This document shows, in pieces, positions 1-8,910 of a DNA stretch of 64,000 nucleotides. Source of the DNA: JAWPMT01 sp965215825 (GTDB lineage: Bacteria > Bacteroidota > Bacteroidia > Cytophagales > Cyclobacteriaceae); the NCBI GenBank assembly GCA_965215825.1, contig CBDCEM010000002.1, positions 1,798,001-1,862,000 on the forward strand. Direction: 5' to 3'. Below the pieces are notes generated by a model. That model ran no database searches and had not been told where the DNA came from. It saw only the letters and a list, made by a program, of their open reading frames with translations. Both the position numbers and the translations under genes were made by a program. Each line of letters starts with the position of its first letter. Positions within the stretch are counted from its first letter, which is position 1.

Positions 1-12
1 ACCAAAAAGGCT

Positions 13-1260
13 TTGATTGTTATCAAATTAATTATAGAGAGTTTCGTCTTCGCGTTCTCCGCTTTGAAGTCGAATCTTTTGCGTACTACCTTATCCTTAT
101 TAGGTGTTACGATTGGCATCTTTGCCATCATTGTCGTGTTTACATTGGTTGATTCTCTTGAAAGAAGTATCAACGATAGCCTGAGTTTTCTGGGGCGTAC
201 TAATGTTGATATCAGAAGATTTCCCATTTCCTTTGACGGCAACGTGCCATGGTGGGATTATTGGAAGCGACCTTACTCCACTTATGAAGAGTACGAATTC
301 CTAAGAGATAACCTGCAAAATGCAGAGGGGATTACAATCTTTGCATTTAAATCCGTCACGCCGAAATTCAAAAACAATAGCTCATCGGACATCACCCTCT
401 TAGGGATTGGGTATGGCCATGACGGAGTTTATAATGATTTTCCTGATTTACAGGGCCGATATTTTACCCAGGATGAATGCCATAGTGGTCGCAGTGTCGC
501 GATAATAGGGCACCGCACACGAAAAGAAGTCTTTGGCGAACTGGATCCAATTGGCCGACAAGTAAAAATCAAGGGAAAGAAGTTTACAGTAATTGGAGTG
601 GTTCCCGAACAAGGTGCAGGTTTGCTGGGTGAAACGAGTAAAGACGAAAATATTTGGATACCATTCAAAGCATTTACCAAAATCAACTACGTAGGGAGAA
701 GAGGTATAGAACCCTATATTACCATCAAGGGATTGGATAGTGACGTTGGATTGGTAAAAGTAGAATACGAGTTGATTGGGTTGGTAAGAAAGGTGAGAGG
801 CTTAAGACCAAAGGAGGAAGACAATTTCTCGATCAATCGACAACAGGCTATTCTTAATCAAATAGGTAGTTTCTTCGATGTATTGAGTACCGGAGGGTGG
901 CTAATTGGAGGTTTTTCGATCCTGATCGGAGGCTTTGGAATTGCCAATATCATGTTTGTTTCGGTTCGTGAACGAACGAATATCATCGGCATTCAAAAGT
1001 CGCTGGGAGCTAAAAATTATTTTATTCTATTCCAATTCTTATTTGAATCAGTTTTTTTGGCTGTGATCGGAGGAGGGGTCGGACTGTTACTAGTTTATGG
1101 TGTGACCTTCATCCCGCTGGGATCACTTGAGCTAAGCCTGAGTATCAAAAACATCGTATTGGGTGTCGGGGTAGCCGGTTTCATTGGAATGGCCTCCGGG
1201 ATTATTCCCGCGGCAATAGCAGCAAGATTGGATCCTGTGATTGCTATCAGAACACAATGA
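13..1260 (+). CDS. MacB/FtsX-type ABC transporter permease
   Basis: Inner-membrane permease of the MacB type, which uses a separate ATPase to drive transport or mechanical work on the periplasmic side. An N-terminal transmembrane helix (about residues 20-45, with LSLLGVTIGIFAI) is followed by a periplasmic MacB_PCD-like domain (about 50-250) and three C-terminal helices of the FtsX domain from about 290. The motif after the second helix (VRERTNIIGIQKSLGA) is typical. At about 415 residues it has family length. The chosen start is TTG; the frame stays open to the window edge, so a start further upstream cannot be excluded. No ATPase gene is visible in the window; a partner would lie to the left. 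Confidence 0.85.
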   Translation: MIVIKLIIESFVFAFSALKSNLLRTTLSLLGVTIGIFAIIVVFTLVDSLERSINDSLSFLGRTNVDIRRFPISFDGNVPWWDYWKRPYSTYEEYEFLRDNLQNAEGITIFAFKSVTPKFKNNSSSDITLLGIGYGHDGVYNDFPDLQGRYFTQDECHSGRSVAIIGHRTRKEVFGELDPIGRQVKIKGKKFTVIGVVPEQGAGLLGETSKDENIWIPFKAFTKINYVGRRGIEPYITIKGLDSDVGLVKVEYELIGLVRKVRGLRPKEEDNFSINRQQAILNQIGSFFDVLSTGGWLIGGFSILIGGFGIANIMFVSVRERTNIIGIQKSLGAKNYFILFQFLFESVFLAVIGGGVGLLLVYGVTFIPLGSLELSLSIKNIVLGVGVAGFIGMASGIIPAAIAARLDPVIAIRTQ

Positions 1261-1298
1261 TTGTGTAATTCTAGTTTTCTTAGCGGTAAAATCTTCGG

Positions 1299-2723
1299 AT
1301 GTTATTCAATTCATTAGATTTTGCCATATTTCTGCCAGTGGTCTTTGCGATTTACTGGTTGTTGAAAAATCAGTTACGCTGGCAAAACTTGTTTCTGCTT
1401 GTCAGTAGCTATTTTTTCTATGGCTGGTGGGATTGGCGATTTCTTGTGCTCATTGCCCTAAGCTCCTTACTTGACTTTTGGGTTGCCCGCAGGATTACCA
1501 AGTCAGAGATAAAGAATAGAAGCAAATGGCTCAGTGTAAGCATAATTGCTAATCTGGGACTACTTGGGTTTTTCAAATACTTCAATTTCTTTTTAGAGAG
1601 TTTCCAAAGCGCGTTTACGCTATTGGGTCACTCTGTAGAAAGCAATCACCTTGAAATTATTTTACCAGTAGGTATTAGTTTCTATACGTTTCAATCCCTT
1701 AGTTATACCATTGATGTTTTCCGCAAGCGACTGGAACCAACAGAGGACTTTTTTGCGTTCGCCACTTTCGTGAGTTTTTTCCCGCAATTAGTGGCAGGCC
1801 CCATTGAACGAGCAACAAATTTTTTACCTCAATTCACTGAGAAACGATCCTTCACCTATAAGCTGGCTGCAGATGGAGGCAGGCAAATACTTTGGGGGCT
1901 ATTTAAGAAAATGGTCATTGCCGATAATTGTGCCGCTGTGGTAGAAGCGTTGTTTCAAGATCCATCAGCGAATTCAGGAATGAACCTAATGATCGGAGCA
2001 TGTTTGTTTTCTATTCAGATCTATGGCGATTTTTCTGGTTATTCTGATATGGCTATTGGAATTGGTAAGTTATTCGGCTTCCGCATGCGTCAAAATTTCA
2101 ATGTGCCATTTTTCTCCAGAAACATGTCAGAGATGTGGACCAGATGGCATATTTCCCTCTCCAGTTGGTTCAAGGACTACTTATACATTCCATTAGGGGG
2201 AAGTCGCGGCTCCATTTCTTTGAGAATGAGAAATGTATTATTGGTTTTTGCCTTGAGTGGTTTATGGCATGGCGCAAATTGGACGTTTGTGTGTTGGGGA
2301 TTTGCAAATGGCTTATTCGTTTTGGCAGTGATCCTACTCAATAAAAGATCGTTTCCCGATAGAATCGCGGAAGGCTGTATTGTGCCTTCATTGAGAGAGT
2401 TATTGCATATTGTGAACACCTTCATGTTGTTTTCCCTTTGCATGATCTTCTTTAGAAGCCCTTCTATCAATGTTGCATTCTCTTATTTCGATGCGTTGAT
2501 TGATATTTCCTTGTTTAGTATTCCTACTATTCTAAATTTTGAGTTACTCCTGCTCATCAGTTTGTTATTTGGAGTTGAATGGTTACAAAGAGATCGTCAA
2601 CATGGATTGGAAGGTATTGTATCACTACCGAGATTTTGGAGATGGTCTATCTACTATCTGATATGCAGTCTCATTTTATGGTTTGGTGTAAATCATCAAA
2701 CGTTTATCTACTTTCAGTTTTAG
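1299..2723 (+). CDS. MBOAT (AlgI-like) membrane-bound O-acyltransferase
   Basis: Polytopic membrane O-acyltransferase of the AlgI/DltB (MBOAT) family, which passes acyl groups across the inner membrane for esterification of surface polysaccharides. About 474 residues, family length, with many hydrophobic helices. Conserved motifs are WTRWHISLS (His284), LYIPLGGSRG and GLWHGANW with the presumed catalytic His324. The stop is only 4 bases before the next gene, an SGNH-like protein, so the two probably form an O-acetylation pair as AlgI does with AlgJ/AlgX. The acceptor polysaccharide is not indicated. Confidence 0.9.
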   Translation: MLFNSLDFAIFLPVVFAIYWLLKNQLRWQNLFLLVSSYFFYGWWDWRFLVLIALSSLLDFWVARRITKSEIKNRSKWLSVSIIANLGLLGFFKYFNFFLESFQSAFTLLGHSVESNHLEIILPVGISFYTFQSLSYTIDVFRKRLEPTEDFFAFATFVSFFPQLVAGPIERATNFLPQFTEKRSFTYKLAADGGRQILWGLFKKMVIADNCAAVVEALFQDPSANSGMNLMIGACLFSIQIYGDFSGYSDMAIGIGKLFGFRMRQNFNVPFFSRNMSEMWTRWHISLSSWFKDYLYIPLGGSRGSISLRMRNVLLVFALSGLWHGANWTFVCWGFANGLFVLAVILLNKRSFPDRIAEGCIVPSLRELLHIVNTFMLFSLCMIFFRSPSINVAFSYFDALIDISLFSIPTILNFELLLLISLLFGVEWLQRDRQHGLEGIVSLPRFWRWSIYYLICSLILWFGVNHQTFIYFQF

Positions 2724-2727
2724 CGCG

Positions 2728-3621
2728 TTGAGAAAATTCCTGATCAACATATGCTTCTTTTTCATTCCGGTCTTGCTCTTGCTGGAAATCAGAGCAAGAA
2801 ATTTTGATGGTCAATATGCTCAGAAGGCCCGGGGACTTGAAACATTGGCTGATTCGATAGAACTACTGATCGTGGGTAACTCACACCCCAATGACAATAT
2901 ATCCCCGCAAGAATTTGATCTTTTTGCTTACAATGCAGCCTTCGGTTCTCAGTCCCTCTATTTTGATAAGAGAATCACTTTAAATTATTTGGAACAACTA
3001 CCGAAATTGAGGTTTGTACTCATCTCCATTGAATTCTCCAGCTTTTATAGATTGCACAGGTCCAGTAGGGATAAATTTTATCACTACTATTATGGTGTCG
3101 ACTTTGAAGGGCAGAGCTTTTTAAAAGAGGATATTTCCTACTTCTTTTTTGGTTATATGCCAAAATATGCGATCCAACACATGTTCGAACCTGAAGAAGA
3201 ACTTTTTCGAGGATGGAAAGGACAAACTTCTCAGGATACCATAAACCTGACACCAGGTGCTGTGGAAGCAAGAGCTTCCTATTTTAATAACCTGGCCAGC
3301 GAAAATGTGGAAATGCGCCCCGCCATTATCAAGGACCTGGAGGGCTTCGTCGAAGAATTACTCAAAAAGGAAATACAGCCCGTTTTTATTACAAATCCGA
3401 TACATGAAGACTTGAAGAGCTTACTGAATCCTGAGGTTTTGCGAAAAGACGAAAATGATCTGATTTACATAAGTGAAAAGTATCAGATACCTTATCGCAG
3501 CTATTTAAATACACCTTTTCAAGACGATGAATTTTACAATTCAGATCATTTGAATGAACGTGGAGCTAAACGTTTCTCGAAAATGCTCAATGATTATATC
3601 AAAGACCTGGAGAGGAATTAA
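2728..3621 (+). CDS. SGNH-like secreted/membrane-anchored protein, partner of MBOAT
   Basis: One N-terminal hydrophobic helix (about 4-20) anchors a periplasmic domain of about 275 residues. IVGNSH at 48-53 fits SGNH block I with Ser52 as possible nucleophile, and SDHLNERGA near 272 fits the terminal Asp-His block. This suggests an acetyltransferase/esterase fold like AlgX, PatB or DltD that would act with the upstream MBOAT; the assignment is an inference from two short motifs and context. The start is TTG, 4 bases after the MBOAT stop. Its TAA overlaps the recA stop on the other strand (shared TTAA). Confidence 0.65.
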   Translation: MRKFLINICFFFIPVLLLLEIRARNFDGQYAQKARGLETLADSIELLIVGNSHPNDNISPQEFDLFAYNAAFGSQSLYFDKRITLNYLEQLPKLRFVLISIEFSSFYRLHRSSRDKFYHYYYGVDFEGQSFLKEDISYFFFGYMPKYAIQHMFEPEEELFRGWKGQTSQDTINLTPGAVEARASYFNNLASENVEMRPAIIKDLEGFVEELLKKEIQPVFITNPIHEDLKSLLNPEVLRKDENDLIYISEKYQIPYRSYLNTPFQDDEFYNSDHLNERGAKRFSKMLNDYIKDLERN

Positions 3622-4622
3622 ACCTCCTCTCCTTTAATGGCAGCTTTTATCTTTCCTTCGAGTTCTTCCATCAGTTCAGGATTGTCCTCAATGAGTTCCT
3701 TGACCGCATCTCTACCCTGGCCTAGTCGATCACCACTATAAGAGAACCATGAACCTGACTTCTGAATGATGTTGAGCTCTACTCCCATGTCCAGAATTTC
3801 TCCAACCTTGCTGATCCCTTTTCCATACATGATGTCAAACTCAATCACTTTAAATGGAGGGGCCACTTTATTCTTCACCACTTTGACCCTGGTTCTGTTG
3901 CCGAGAATGTTATCCGCGGACTCTTTGATTTGACCAATTCTTCGAATGTCCAAACGTACAGAAGCGTAGAATTTAAGTGCATTACCACCAGTGGTGGTTT
4001 CAGGATTACCAAACATTACACCGATTTTCTCGCGAAGCTGGTTGATGAAAACACAAGAGCAGCCTGTCTTATTAATGGTACCGGTTAGCTTTCTTAATGC
4101 CTGTGACATCAATCTAGCCTGGAGTCCCATTTTGCTGTCTCCCATTTCTCCCTCCAACTCACCTCGAGGTACCAGTGCGGCAACTGAATCAATCACGATA
4201 ATATCAATAGCACCTGAGCGAATGAGGTGTTCTGCGATCTCCAGCGCTTGTTCACCATTGTCTGGTTGAGAAATCAATAAGTTTTCGGTATCGATGCCTA
4301 ATTTTTCAGCATAGAGTTTATCAAAAGCATGCTCCGCATCGATAAACGCTGCCAAACCACCCTTTTTTTGAGCCTCAGCAATGCAGTGCATGGCGAGAGT
4401 TGTTTTTCCTGATGATTCAGGCCCGTAAACCTCAATGATTCTGCCTCGGGGAATCCCACCTACGCCCAATGCAACATCCAGACCTAGCGATCCTGTAGGT
4501 ATAACAGGAATGTCAAGTATTTTCTCATCACTCAATTTCATTATGGTGCCCTTACCATAAGTCTTTTCGAGTTTGTCGATGGTGATCTGTAAAGCCTTTA
4601 GTTTTTCAGTGTTATCTGCCAT
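3618..4622 (-). CDS. recA: Recombinase RecA
   Basis: ATP-dependent strand-exchange protein for homologous recombination and SOS signalling, in the cytoplasm on ssDNA. The full-length 334-residue protein has the Walker A motif GPESSGKT at 67-74, Walker B VIDSVAAL, the L2-region signature NQLREKIGVMFGNPETTTGG, and the C-terminal helix with acidic tail. The ATG start matches family N-termini. The gene converges on the SGNH-like gene and their stop codons overlap. It is transcribed away from a 179-base spacer containing a candidate promoter. Confidence 0.99.
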   Translation of the reverse strand: MADNTEKLKALQITIDKLEKTYGKGTIMKLSDEKILDIPVIPTGSLGLDVALGVGGIPRGRIIEVYGPESSGKTTLAMHCIAEAQKKGGLAAFIDAEHAFDKLYAEKLGIDTENLLISQPDNGEQALEIAEHLIRSGAIDIIVIDSVAALVPRGELEGEMGDSKMGLQARLMSQALRKLTGTINKTGCSCVFINQLREKIGVMFGNPETTTGGNALKFYASVRLDIRRIGQIKESADNILGNRTRVKVVKNKVAPPFKVIEFDIMYGKGISKVGEILDMGVELNIIQKSGSWFSYSGDRLGQGRDAVKELIEDNPELMEELEGKIKAAIKGEEV

Positions 4623-4735
4623 GGTGTTTGATGTTGCGTTTTTCGATTTCCAAATTTCAATCTTCGAAGTTAGTACAATGACAAACTATTGACGTATTGA
4701 TTAGGTAATTGAAAATCGGTAACTAAGTTATTTAG

Positions 4736-4743
4736 CAAATATA
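4736..4743 (-). promoter_or_regulatory. Candidate -7 element upstream of recA
   Basis: The minus strand reads TATATTTG, a match to the Bacteroidota -7 consensus TAnnTTTG, about 115 bases before the recA start. No clear TTG lies 19-21 bases upstream, so only half of the promoter is supported. No LexA-type palindrome was recognised nearby. Confidence 0.3.
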
Positions 4744-4801
4744 AAATGAAAAACTAATTAATTTAGTATTTTAAGTTTGAATGTTACGTTGAGCTCCTTT
4801 G

Positions 4802-5215
4802 TCAGGCTTTGCTGGCGGAAAGGAATTCCTTTCTCTTCTGTAGTAGATAAATGATCCATATCCCTAGTGCGGTCCCTATAGGAAACTTAAACAACAGAAG
4901 AACGGCAGGTATCCAGACAAGGCGAATGGCCCATTCTTTTTCATTGACAAGCCCTACACCGCTGGCGATAAAGAGAACACCTGAAGCGAGATAAGCAATA
5001 GGAAAGTAGTAGAATAGACGAAGGGGCCCGTCATGAAAGAATGGAAAATTATGATTATTGAAATGCCAGGTCACATGATCGTGCCACCAATTTGATTCCA
5101 CCAGGAAGTTGAGCGCATTCCAGGATAAGACGGATATGGGTATAGAAAGAAAACCTAAAACGATGAGAATTTTCCCAGCAATTTTTAAGTGATGTATAGA
5201 GTTATCGACTTTCAT
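4802..5215 (-). CDS. Hypothetical small membrane protein
   Basis: A 137-residue protein with about three or four hydrophobic segments (roughly 12-33, 68-88, 98-112 and 113-125) and a short His/Trp/Phe-rich stretch between the first two (WWHDHVTWHFNNHNF). The His-rich extracytoplasmic loop could bind a metal, which is speculative. I do not recognise the family. It lies alone between recA and a two-component system, on the recA strand. Confidence 0.6.
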   Translation of the reverse strand: MKVDNSIHHLKIAGKILIVLGFLSIPISVLSWNALNFLVESNWWHDHVTWHFNNHNFPFFHDGPLRLFYYFPIAYLASGVLFIASGVGLVNEKEWAIRLVWIPAVLLLFKFPIGTALGIWIIYLLQKRKEFLSASKA

Positions 5216-5492
5216 GACTATGAGTTTTTGGTGATACTGCGCAGTATAGGTTATGGAAGTTACTATGCATTACAAGGTAATATACGATCAAAAGTAGTGT
5301 AAGGGTTTCAAAAAGTTTCGACGATTAAGTAAATGTTAAGTAATGCGGAAAAAAATGATAACACTTTAATTTGACTGTTGAGGCTTGTTTTATCATTTCT
5401 GCTAGTCTTGTGTTTGGTTTTGGAAGTGTGTAAATTCCTTAGCTTCATATAGTAATTCCTAAAACACCTGCTTGTATAAGGATCAAATAGAG

Positions 5493-6179
5493 ATGAGCAA
5501 AGTCAATCAGAAAATCCTGGTAGTGGATGATGAGTCGGACATCCTAGAATTATTGAAATATAATTTATCAAAAGAGGGCTATGATGTTAAGACAGCATCC
5601 AATGGTGTCAAAGGGGTGGAGATTGCGAAAAGCTTTTTGCCTGACCTGATATTATTGGATATCATGATGCCGAAGCAAGACGGTGTGGAAACTTGTCGGC
5701 AAATTCGAGAATTGCCCGAACTGGCAAATGCATTTGTCATCTTCCTTACTGCCCGATCCGAAGAATATTCTGAAGTGGCTGCTTTTGATATAGGGGCTGA
5801 TGATTATATCACCAAGCCAATTAAACCACGTGCCTTGATGAGCAGGATCAATGCTTTATTTAGGAGGGAATCCAAAAAGAAGAAAGATTCACAAAAGATC
5901 ACGATTGGCGATCTTGAAGTAGATCGATCCAGTTATACGGTTATTCTGGGGGACCAGAAGATCAATCTTCCTAAAAAGGAGTTTGAGTTACTCTATTTTC
6001 TGGCACAGAATCCCGGTAAAGTATTCAGCAGGGATGAGTTGCTCAAGAATATCTGGGGAACCGATGTATATGTGTTGGCTCGAACAGTAGATGTGCACAT
6101 TAGAAAAGTGCGCGAGAAAATAGGGGATGGATACATTTCCACTGTGAAAGGAGTGGGCTACAAGTTTGATGTCAATTAA
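5493..6179 (+). CDS. OmpR/PhoB-family response regulator
   Basis: DNA-binding response regulator of a two-component system. The receiver domain (about 6-120) has the acidic pair at 12-13, phospho-acceptor Asp56, Thr86 and Lys108; the winged-helix domain (about 135-226) ends with the typical RTVDVHIRKVREKIG and VKGVGYKF motifs. I chose the ATG at 5493 rather than a TTG 21 bases upstream because it gives the standard N-terminus just before KILVVDDE. The histidine kinase follows 7 bases later, so the pair is co-transcribed. The architecture is PhoB-like but no Pho genes are nearby, so the stimulus is unknown. Confidence 0.93.
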   Translation: MSKVNQKILVVDDESDILELLKYNLSKEGYDVKTASNGVKGVEIAKSFLPDLILLDIMMPKQDGVETCRQIRELPELANAFVIFLTARSEEYSEVAAFDIGADDYITKPIKPRALMSRINALFRRESKKKKDSQKITIGDLEVDRSSYTVILGDQKINLPKKEFELLYFLAQNPGKVFSRDELLKNIWGTDVYVLARTVDVHIRKVREKIGDGYISTVKGVGYKFDVN

Positions 6180-6186
6180 ATAACCG

Positions 6187-7254
6187 ATGATTCTTAATTC
6201 ACGGGCGCTGGCTTTGCTGTTAGCACTGAGTATTTCGGTGATTACTACAGCTTTTCTTTCTTTACTTCCCTCTATTTCAAATACGGCGCTGATCGTTTCC
6301 TTCGCACTTTCATTTTCTTCCTCTTATATACTCGTGCGATTGGTCCTGGAGTTTATCTTTTTTAAAGAGATCACTAGTATATATGAGGCACTCGACAAGA
6401 TGCGGAATCAGGAACTTTCTCCAATTCTACACAGAAGCCGCAATGCTGTAAATCCTCTACGGCTGATTAATAAAGGCATTGAATCCTATGCGAAAACGAA
6501 GCAAAGAGAGATTGCTGAATTGAAACAGATGGAAACGTTTCGGCGAGAATTCATTGCGGATATCTCGCATGAACTCAAAACACCCATATTCGCAGCTCAG
6601 GGCTTCGTGCATACCTTATTAGACGGAGCAGTAGGAGATAAGAAAGTACGGACCAAGTTTTTGAAGAAGGCAGCAAAGAGCCTGGACGGGCTGGACATGC
6701 TGGTGCAGGATCTCCTTACCATTTCCCAGATGGAAACAGGTGACATAAAAATGCACCCGGAAGATTTTAATGTTTTGGAGATGGTCAAAGAGATCATCGA
6801 TCAGGTGGAAGGAAAGGCTGAAAAGAGAGAGGTCAAGATAAAATTTAAAAGTACCAAAAAGCCAATTTACGTCTATGCCGATTATCAGAGGATTTACCAG
6901 GTATTATCTAATCTGATCACAAATGGCATCAAATACACGCAGAAGAAAGGTACGGTGAAGATATCCTTTGATCGACATGAGGATCATGTCATTGTCAATG
7001 TTATTGACAATGGACTGGGAATACCTGAAGAAGATATCGGACGAATTTTCGAACGATTTTATCGGGTAGATAAAAGTCGAAGCAAAGCTAAGGGAGGGAC
7101 AGGTTTGGGGCTGTCCATTGTAAAACACATCCTGGAAGGACACGAATCAAAGATCGAAGTTGAGAGTGAAGAAGGTGTCGGTTCCAAATTCTGGTTTAAG
7201 TTGCAGCTTGGCAAAGCCCCGGAATATGAGCTACTCAACGAAGATGATGACTAA
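6187..7254 (+). CDS. Sensor histidine kinase (PhoR-like)
   Basis: Membrane sensor kinase that should phosphorylate the response regulator encoded just upstream. Two N-terminal helices (about 8-28 and 34-54) are separated by a very short loop, so there is no real periplasmic sensor domain. The HisKA H-box SHELKTP carries His128. The HATPase domain follows with N-box NLITNGIKYT, G1 DNGLGIPEED and G2 GGTGLGLSIVKH. The small sensor region suggests that the signal is sensed in the membrane or through another protein. The 3' end overlaps the next gene by about 10 bases. Confidence 0.93.
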   Translation: MILNSRALALLLALSISVITTAFLSLLPSISNTALIVSFALSFSSSYILVRLVLEFIFFKEITSIYEALDKMRNQELSPILHRSRNAVNPLRLINKGIESYAKTKQREIAELKQMETFRREFIADISHELKTPIFAAQGFVHTLLDGAVGDKKVRTKFLKKAAKSLDGLDMLVQDLLTISQMETGDIKMHPEDFNVLEMVKEIIDQVEGKAEKREVKIKFKSTKKPIYVYADYQRIYQVLSNLITNGIKYTQKKGTVKISFDRHEDHVIVNVIDNGLGIPEEDIGRIFERFYRVDKSRSKAKGGTGLGLSIVKHILEGHESKIEVESEEGVGSKFWFKLQLGKAPEYELLNEDDD

Positions 7255-7969
7255 CCCCCTGAAGGGTAAGCAGTTTACGGACCTGATCGTATACGAGGAT
7301 CCTGACTTTGTGGTGATCAACAAACCACCGTTTGTTTCTACGCTTGAAGATCGGAATGATTCTCAAAACATTCTGAACCTGGCCAGGCAATACGTGCAGG
7401 AGGCAAGGGTATGTCATCGATTAGATAAAGAAACCTCCGGATTATTGGTAATTGCCAAACACCTGGACGCTTATAGGTACTTTTCGAAATTACTGGAGCA
7501 GAGGGATGTTCATAAATTTTATCATGCCATTGTCGCAGGAAGACATGAGATTGACGAGGAAGAAATAGATTATCCGATCTACACGACTTCTTCCAGGTCC
7601 CGGGTGGATACTCGTCAGGGTAAGCCTTCCATTACATTGATCAAGACGCTACATATTTATAAGGCGCACACGTTGTTGGCATGTATGCCTTTCACAGGTA
7701 GAATGCATCAGATTCGTGTTCACCTGGCCCATGTTGGCTTGCCAATTTGTGGCGATGGGCTTTACGGAGGAGACCCGATTTACCTTTCTGAGATCAAAAG
7801 AGGATATAAAACAGGTAAATTTGTCGAGGAGCGACCATTGATGCCAAGAATGACACTTCATGCCCAAAGGTTGATTTTTGAGGCCCCAGAAGGGAAAAAG
7901 ATGCAATTGGAAGCGCCTTACCCCAAGGATTTCGCCGCAACTTTGAATCAATTTGCAAAAAACTTGTAG
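7244..7969 (+). CDS. RluA-family 23S rRNA/tRNA pseudouridine synthase
   Basis: Pseudouridine synthase of the RluA/RluC/RluD family, converting specific uridines in rRNA or tRNA to pseudouridine. The catalytic motif HRLDKETSGLLV carries the essential Asp61. At about 241 residues it lacks the N-terminal S4 domain, which fits RluA-like rather than RluD-like members; the target site cannot be assigned. The start is one of two adjacent ATG codons (7244 or 7247) overlapping the end of the histidine kinase gene; an upstream in-frame start would overlap the kinase by about 95 bases and is unlikely. Confidence 0.88.
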   Translation: MMTNPLKGKQFTDLIVYEDPDFVVINKPPFVSTLEDRNDSQNILNLARQYVQEARVCHRLDKETSGLLVIAKHLDAYRYFSKLLEQRDVHKFYHAIVAGRHEIDEEEIDYPIYTTSSRSRVDTRQGKPSITLIKTLHIYKAHTLLACMPFTGRMHQIRVHLAHVGLPICGDGLYGGDPIYLSEIKRGYKTGKFVEERPLMPRMTLHAQRLIFEAPEGKKMQLEAPYPKDFAATLNQFAKNL

Positions 7970-7986
7970 TATCCTGGAGGACAGCA

Positions 7987-8017
7987 TTGTTTTTGCAAAT
8001 AGAAAATTCTATTTTTG
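7987..8017 (+). promoter_or_regulatory. Promoter of the rplM-rpsI-rpsB operon
   Basis: TTG at 7987-7989, a 20-base spacer, and TATTTTTG at 8010-8017 match the Bacteroidota housekeeping sigma consensus exactly. Transcription would start near 8022, giving a leader of about 45 bases. The leader holds a short potential hairpin (CCC...GGG, about 8021-8036). Confidence 0.8.
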
Positions 8018-8065
8018 TGTCCCTTTTTCAACAGGGGCTTTCATCAAGAGAATAAAAAGTAAGTT

Positions 8066-8512
8066 TTGGATACTTTAAGTTATAAGACCATATCGGCAAA
8101 TAAGGCCACCGCTAACAAAGGTTGGATTGTGGTAGATGCTGACGCGAAAATTTTGGGTCGGGTAGCGAGTGAGGTTGCGAAAATGATTCGCGGCAAGCAC
8201 AAGCCGAACTTTACCCCGCATGCAGATTGTGGTGACAATGTCATCGTGATAAACGCGGACAAATTAAGACTGACCGGTAAAAAGTGGACTGATAAAGTTT
8301 ATGTACGTCATACAGGATATCCTGGTGGCCAAAGAACACAAACTCCTCTTGAGGTTAAGGATAATAAATCCTCCACCATTCTTGTAGAAAGAGCGGTGAG
8401 AGGCATGCTTCCTAAGAACAGATTAGGAAGGCAGCTTTTCAAAAATCTATATGTATATGAAGGTGCTGAGCATCCTCACGAGGCGCAGACTCCTAAAGAA
8501 GTAAAACTATAA
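8066..8512 (+). CDS. rplM: 50S ribosomal protein L13
   Basis: Large-subunit ribosomal protein; 148 residues, family length, with the signature KPNFTPHADCGDNVIVINA and the conserved HTGYPGG and RAVRGMLPKN segments. The start is TTG: translation from it gives MDTLSYKT, the usual N-terminus of Bacteroidota L13, and no in-frame ATG is near. It heads the rplM-rpsI-rpsB operon with rpsI 1-4 bases downstream. Confidence 0.97.
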   Translation: MDTLSYKTISANKATANKGWIVVDADAKILGRVASEVAKMIRGKHKPNFTPHADCGDNVIVINADKLRLTGKKWTDKVYVRHTGYPGGQRTQTPLEVKDNKSSTILVERAVRGMLPKNRLGRQLFKNLYVYEGAEHPHEAQTPKEVKL

Positions 8513-8516
8513 GTTG

Positions 8517-8903
8517 ATGGAAGTAATTAATACCGTCGGTAGAAGAAAGACCTCCATTGCCCGGGTCTATGTCCAAAGTGGCAAAGGAGAGATCAAGGTC
8601 AATGGCAGGGATCTTAGCAATTACTTTCCTTCGGAAGTGCTTCAAATCATTGTGAAGCAGCCTTTAGTAAAGGTAGAAGAGGATGGTAACTTCGACATCA
8701 AGGTAAATGTTGATGGCGGAGGACTAAAAGGTCAGGCAGAAGCTATTCGACTTGGAATTTCACGAGCATTAGTGGAAAACAATGAAGAACACAGACCTTC
8801 TTTGAAATCCGAAGGATTCCTTACCAGAGACCCTAGAATGGTTGAGCGTAAGAAATACGGTAGAAGAAAAGCGAGAAGAAGATTCCAATTCAGCAAACGA
8901 TAA
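8517..8903 (+). CDS. rpsI: 30S ribosomal protein S9
   Basis: Small-subunit ribosomal protein, 128 residues, with the N-terminal NTVGRRKTSIARV signature and the basic C-terminal tail KKYGRRKARRRFQFSKR that reaches the P-site tRNA. The ATG at 8517 is preferred over an adjacent TTG at 8514. It follows rplM with a 4-base gap and precedes rpsB by 7 bases. Confidence 0.98.
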   Translation: MEVINTVGRRKTSIARVYVQSGKGEIKVNGRDLSNYFPSEVLQIIVKQPLVKVEEDGNFDIKVNVDGGGLKGQAEAIRLGISRALVENNEEHRPSLKSEGFLTRDPRMVERKKYGRRKARRRFQFSKR

Positions 8904-8910
8904 TAGATCG

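Noticed and set aside
7160..7243. Longer N-terminus for the RluA-type gene
   Set aside because: It overlaps the histidine kinase by about 95 bases; the ATG codons at 7244/7247 give the expected family N-terminus.
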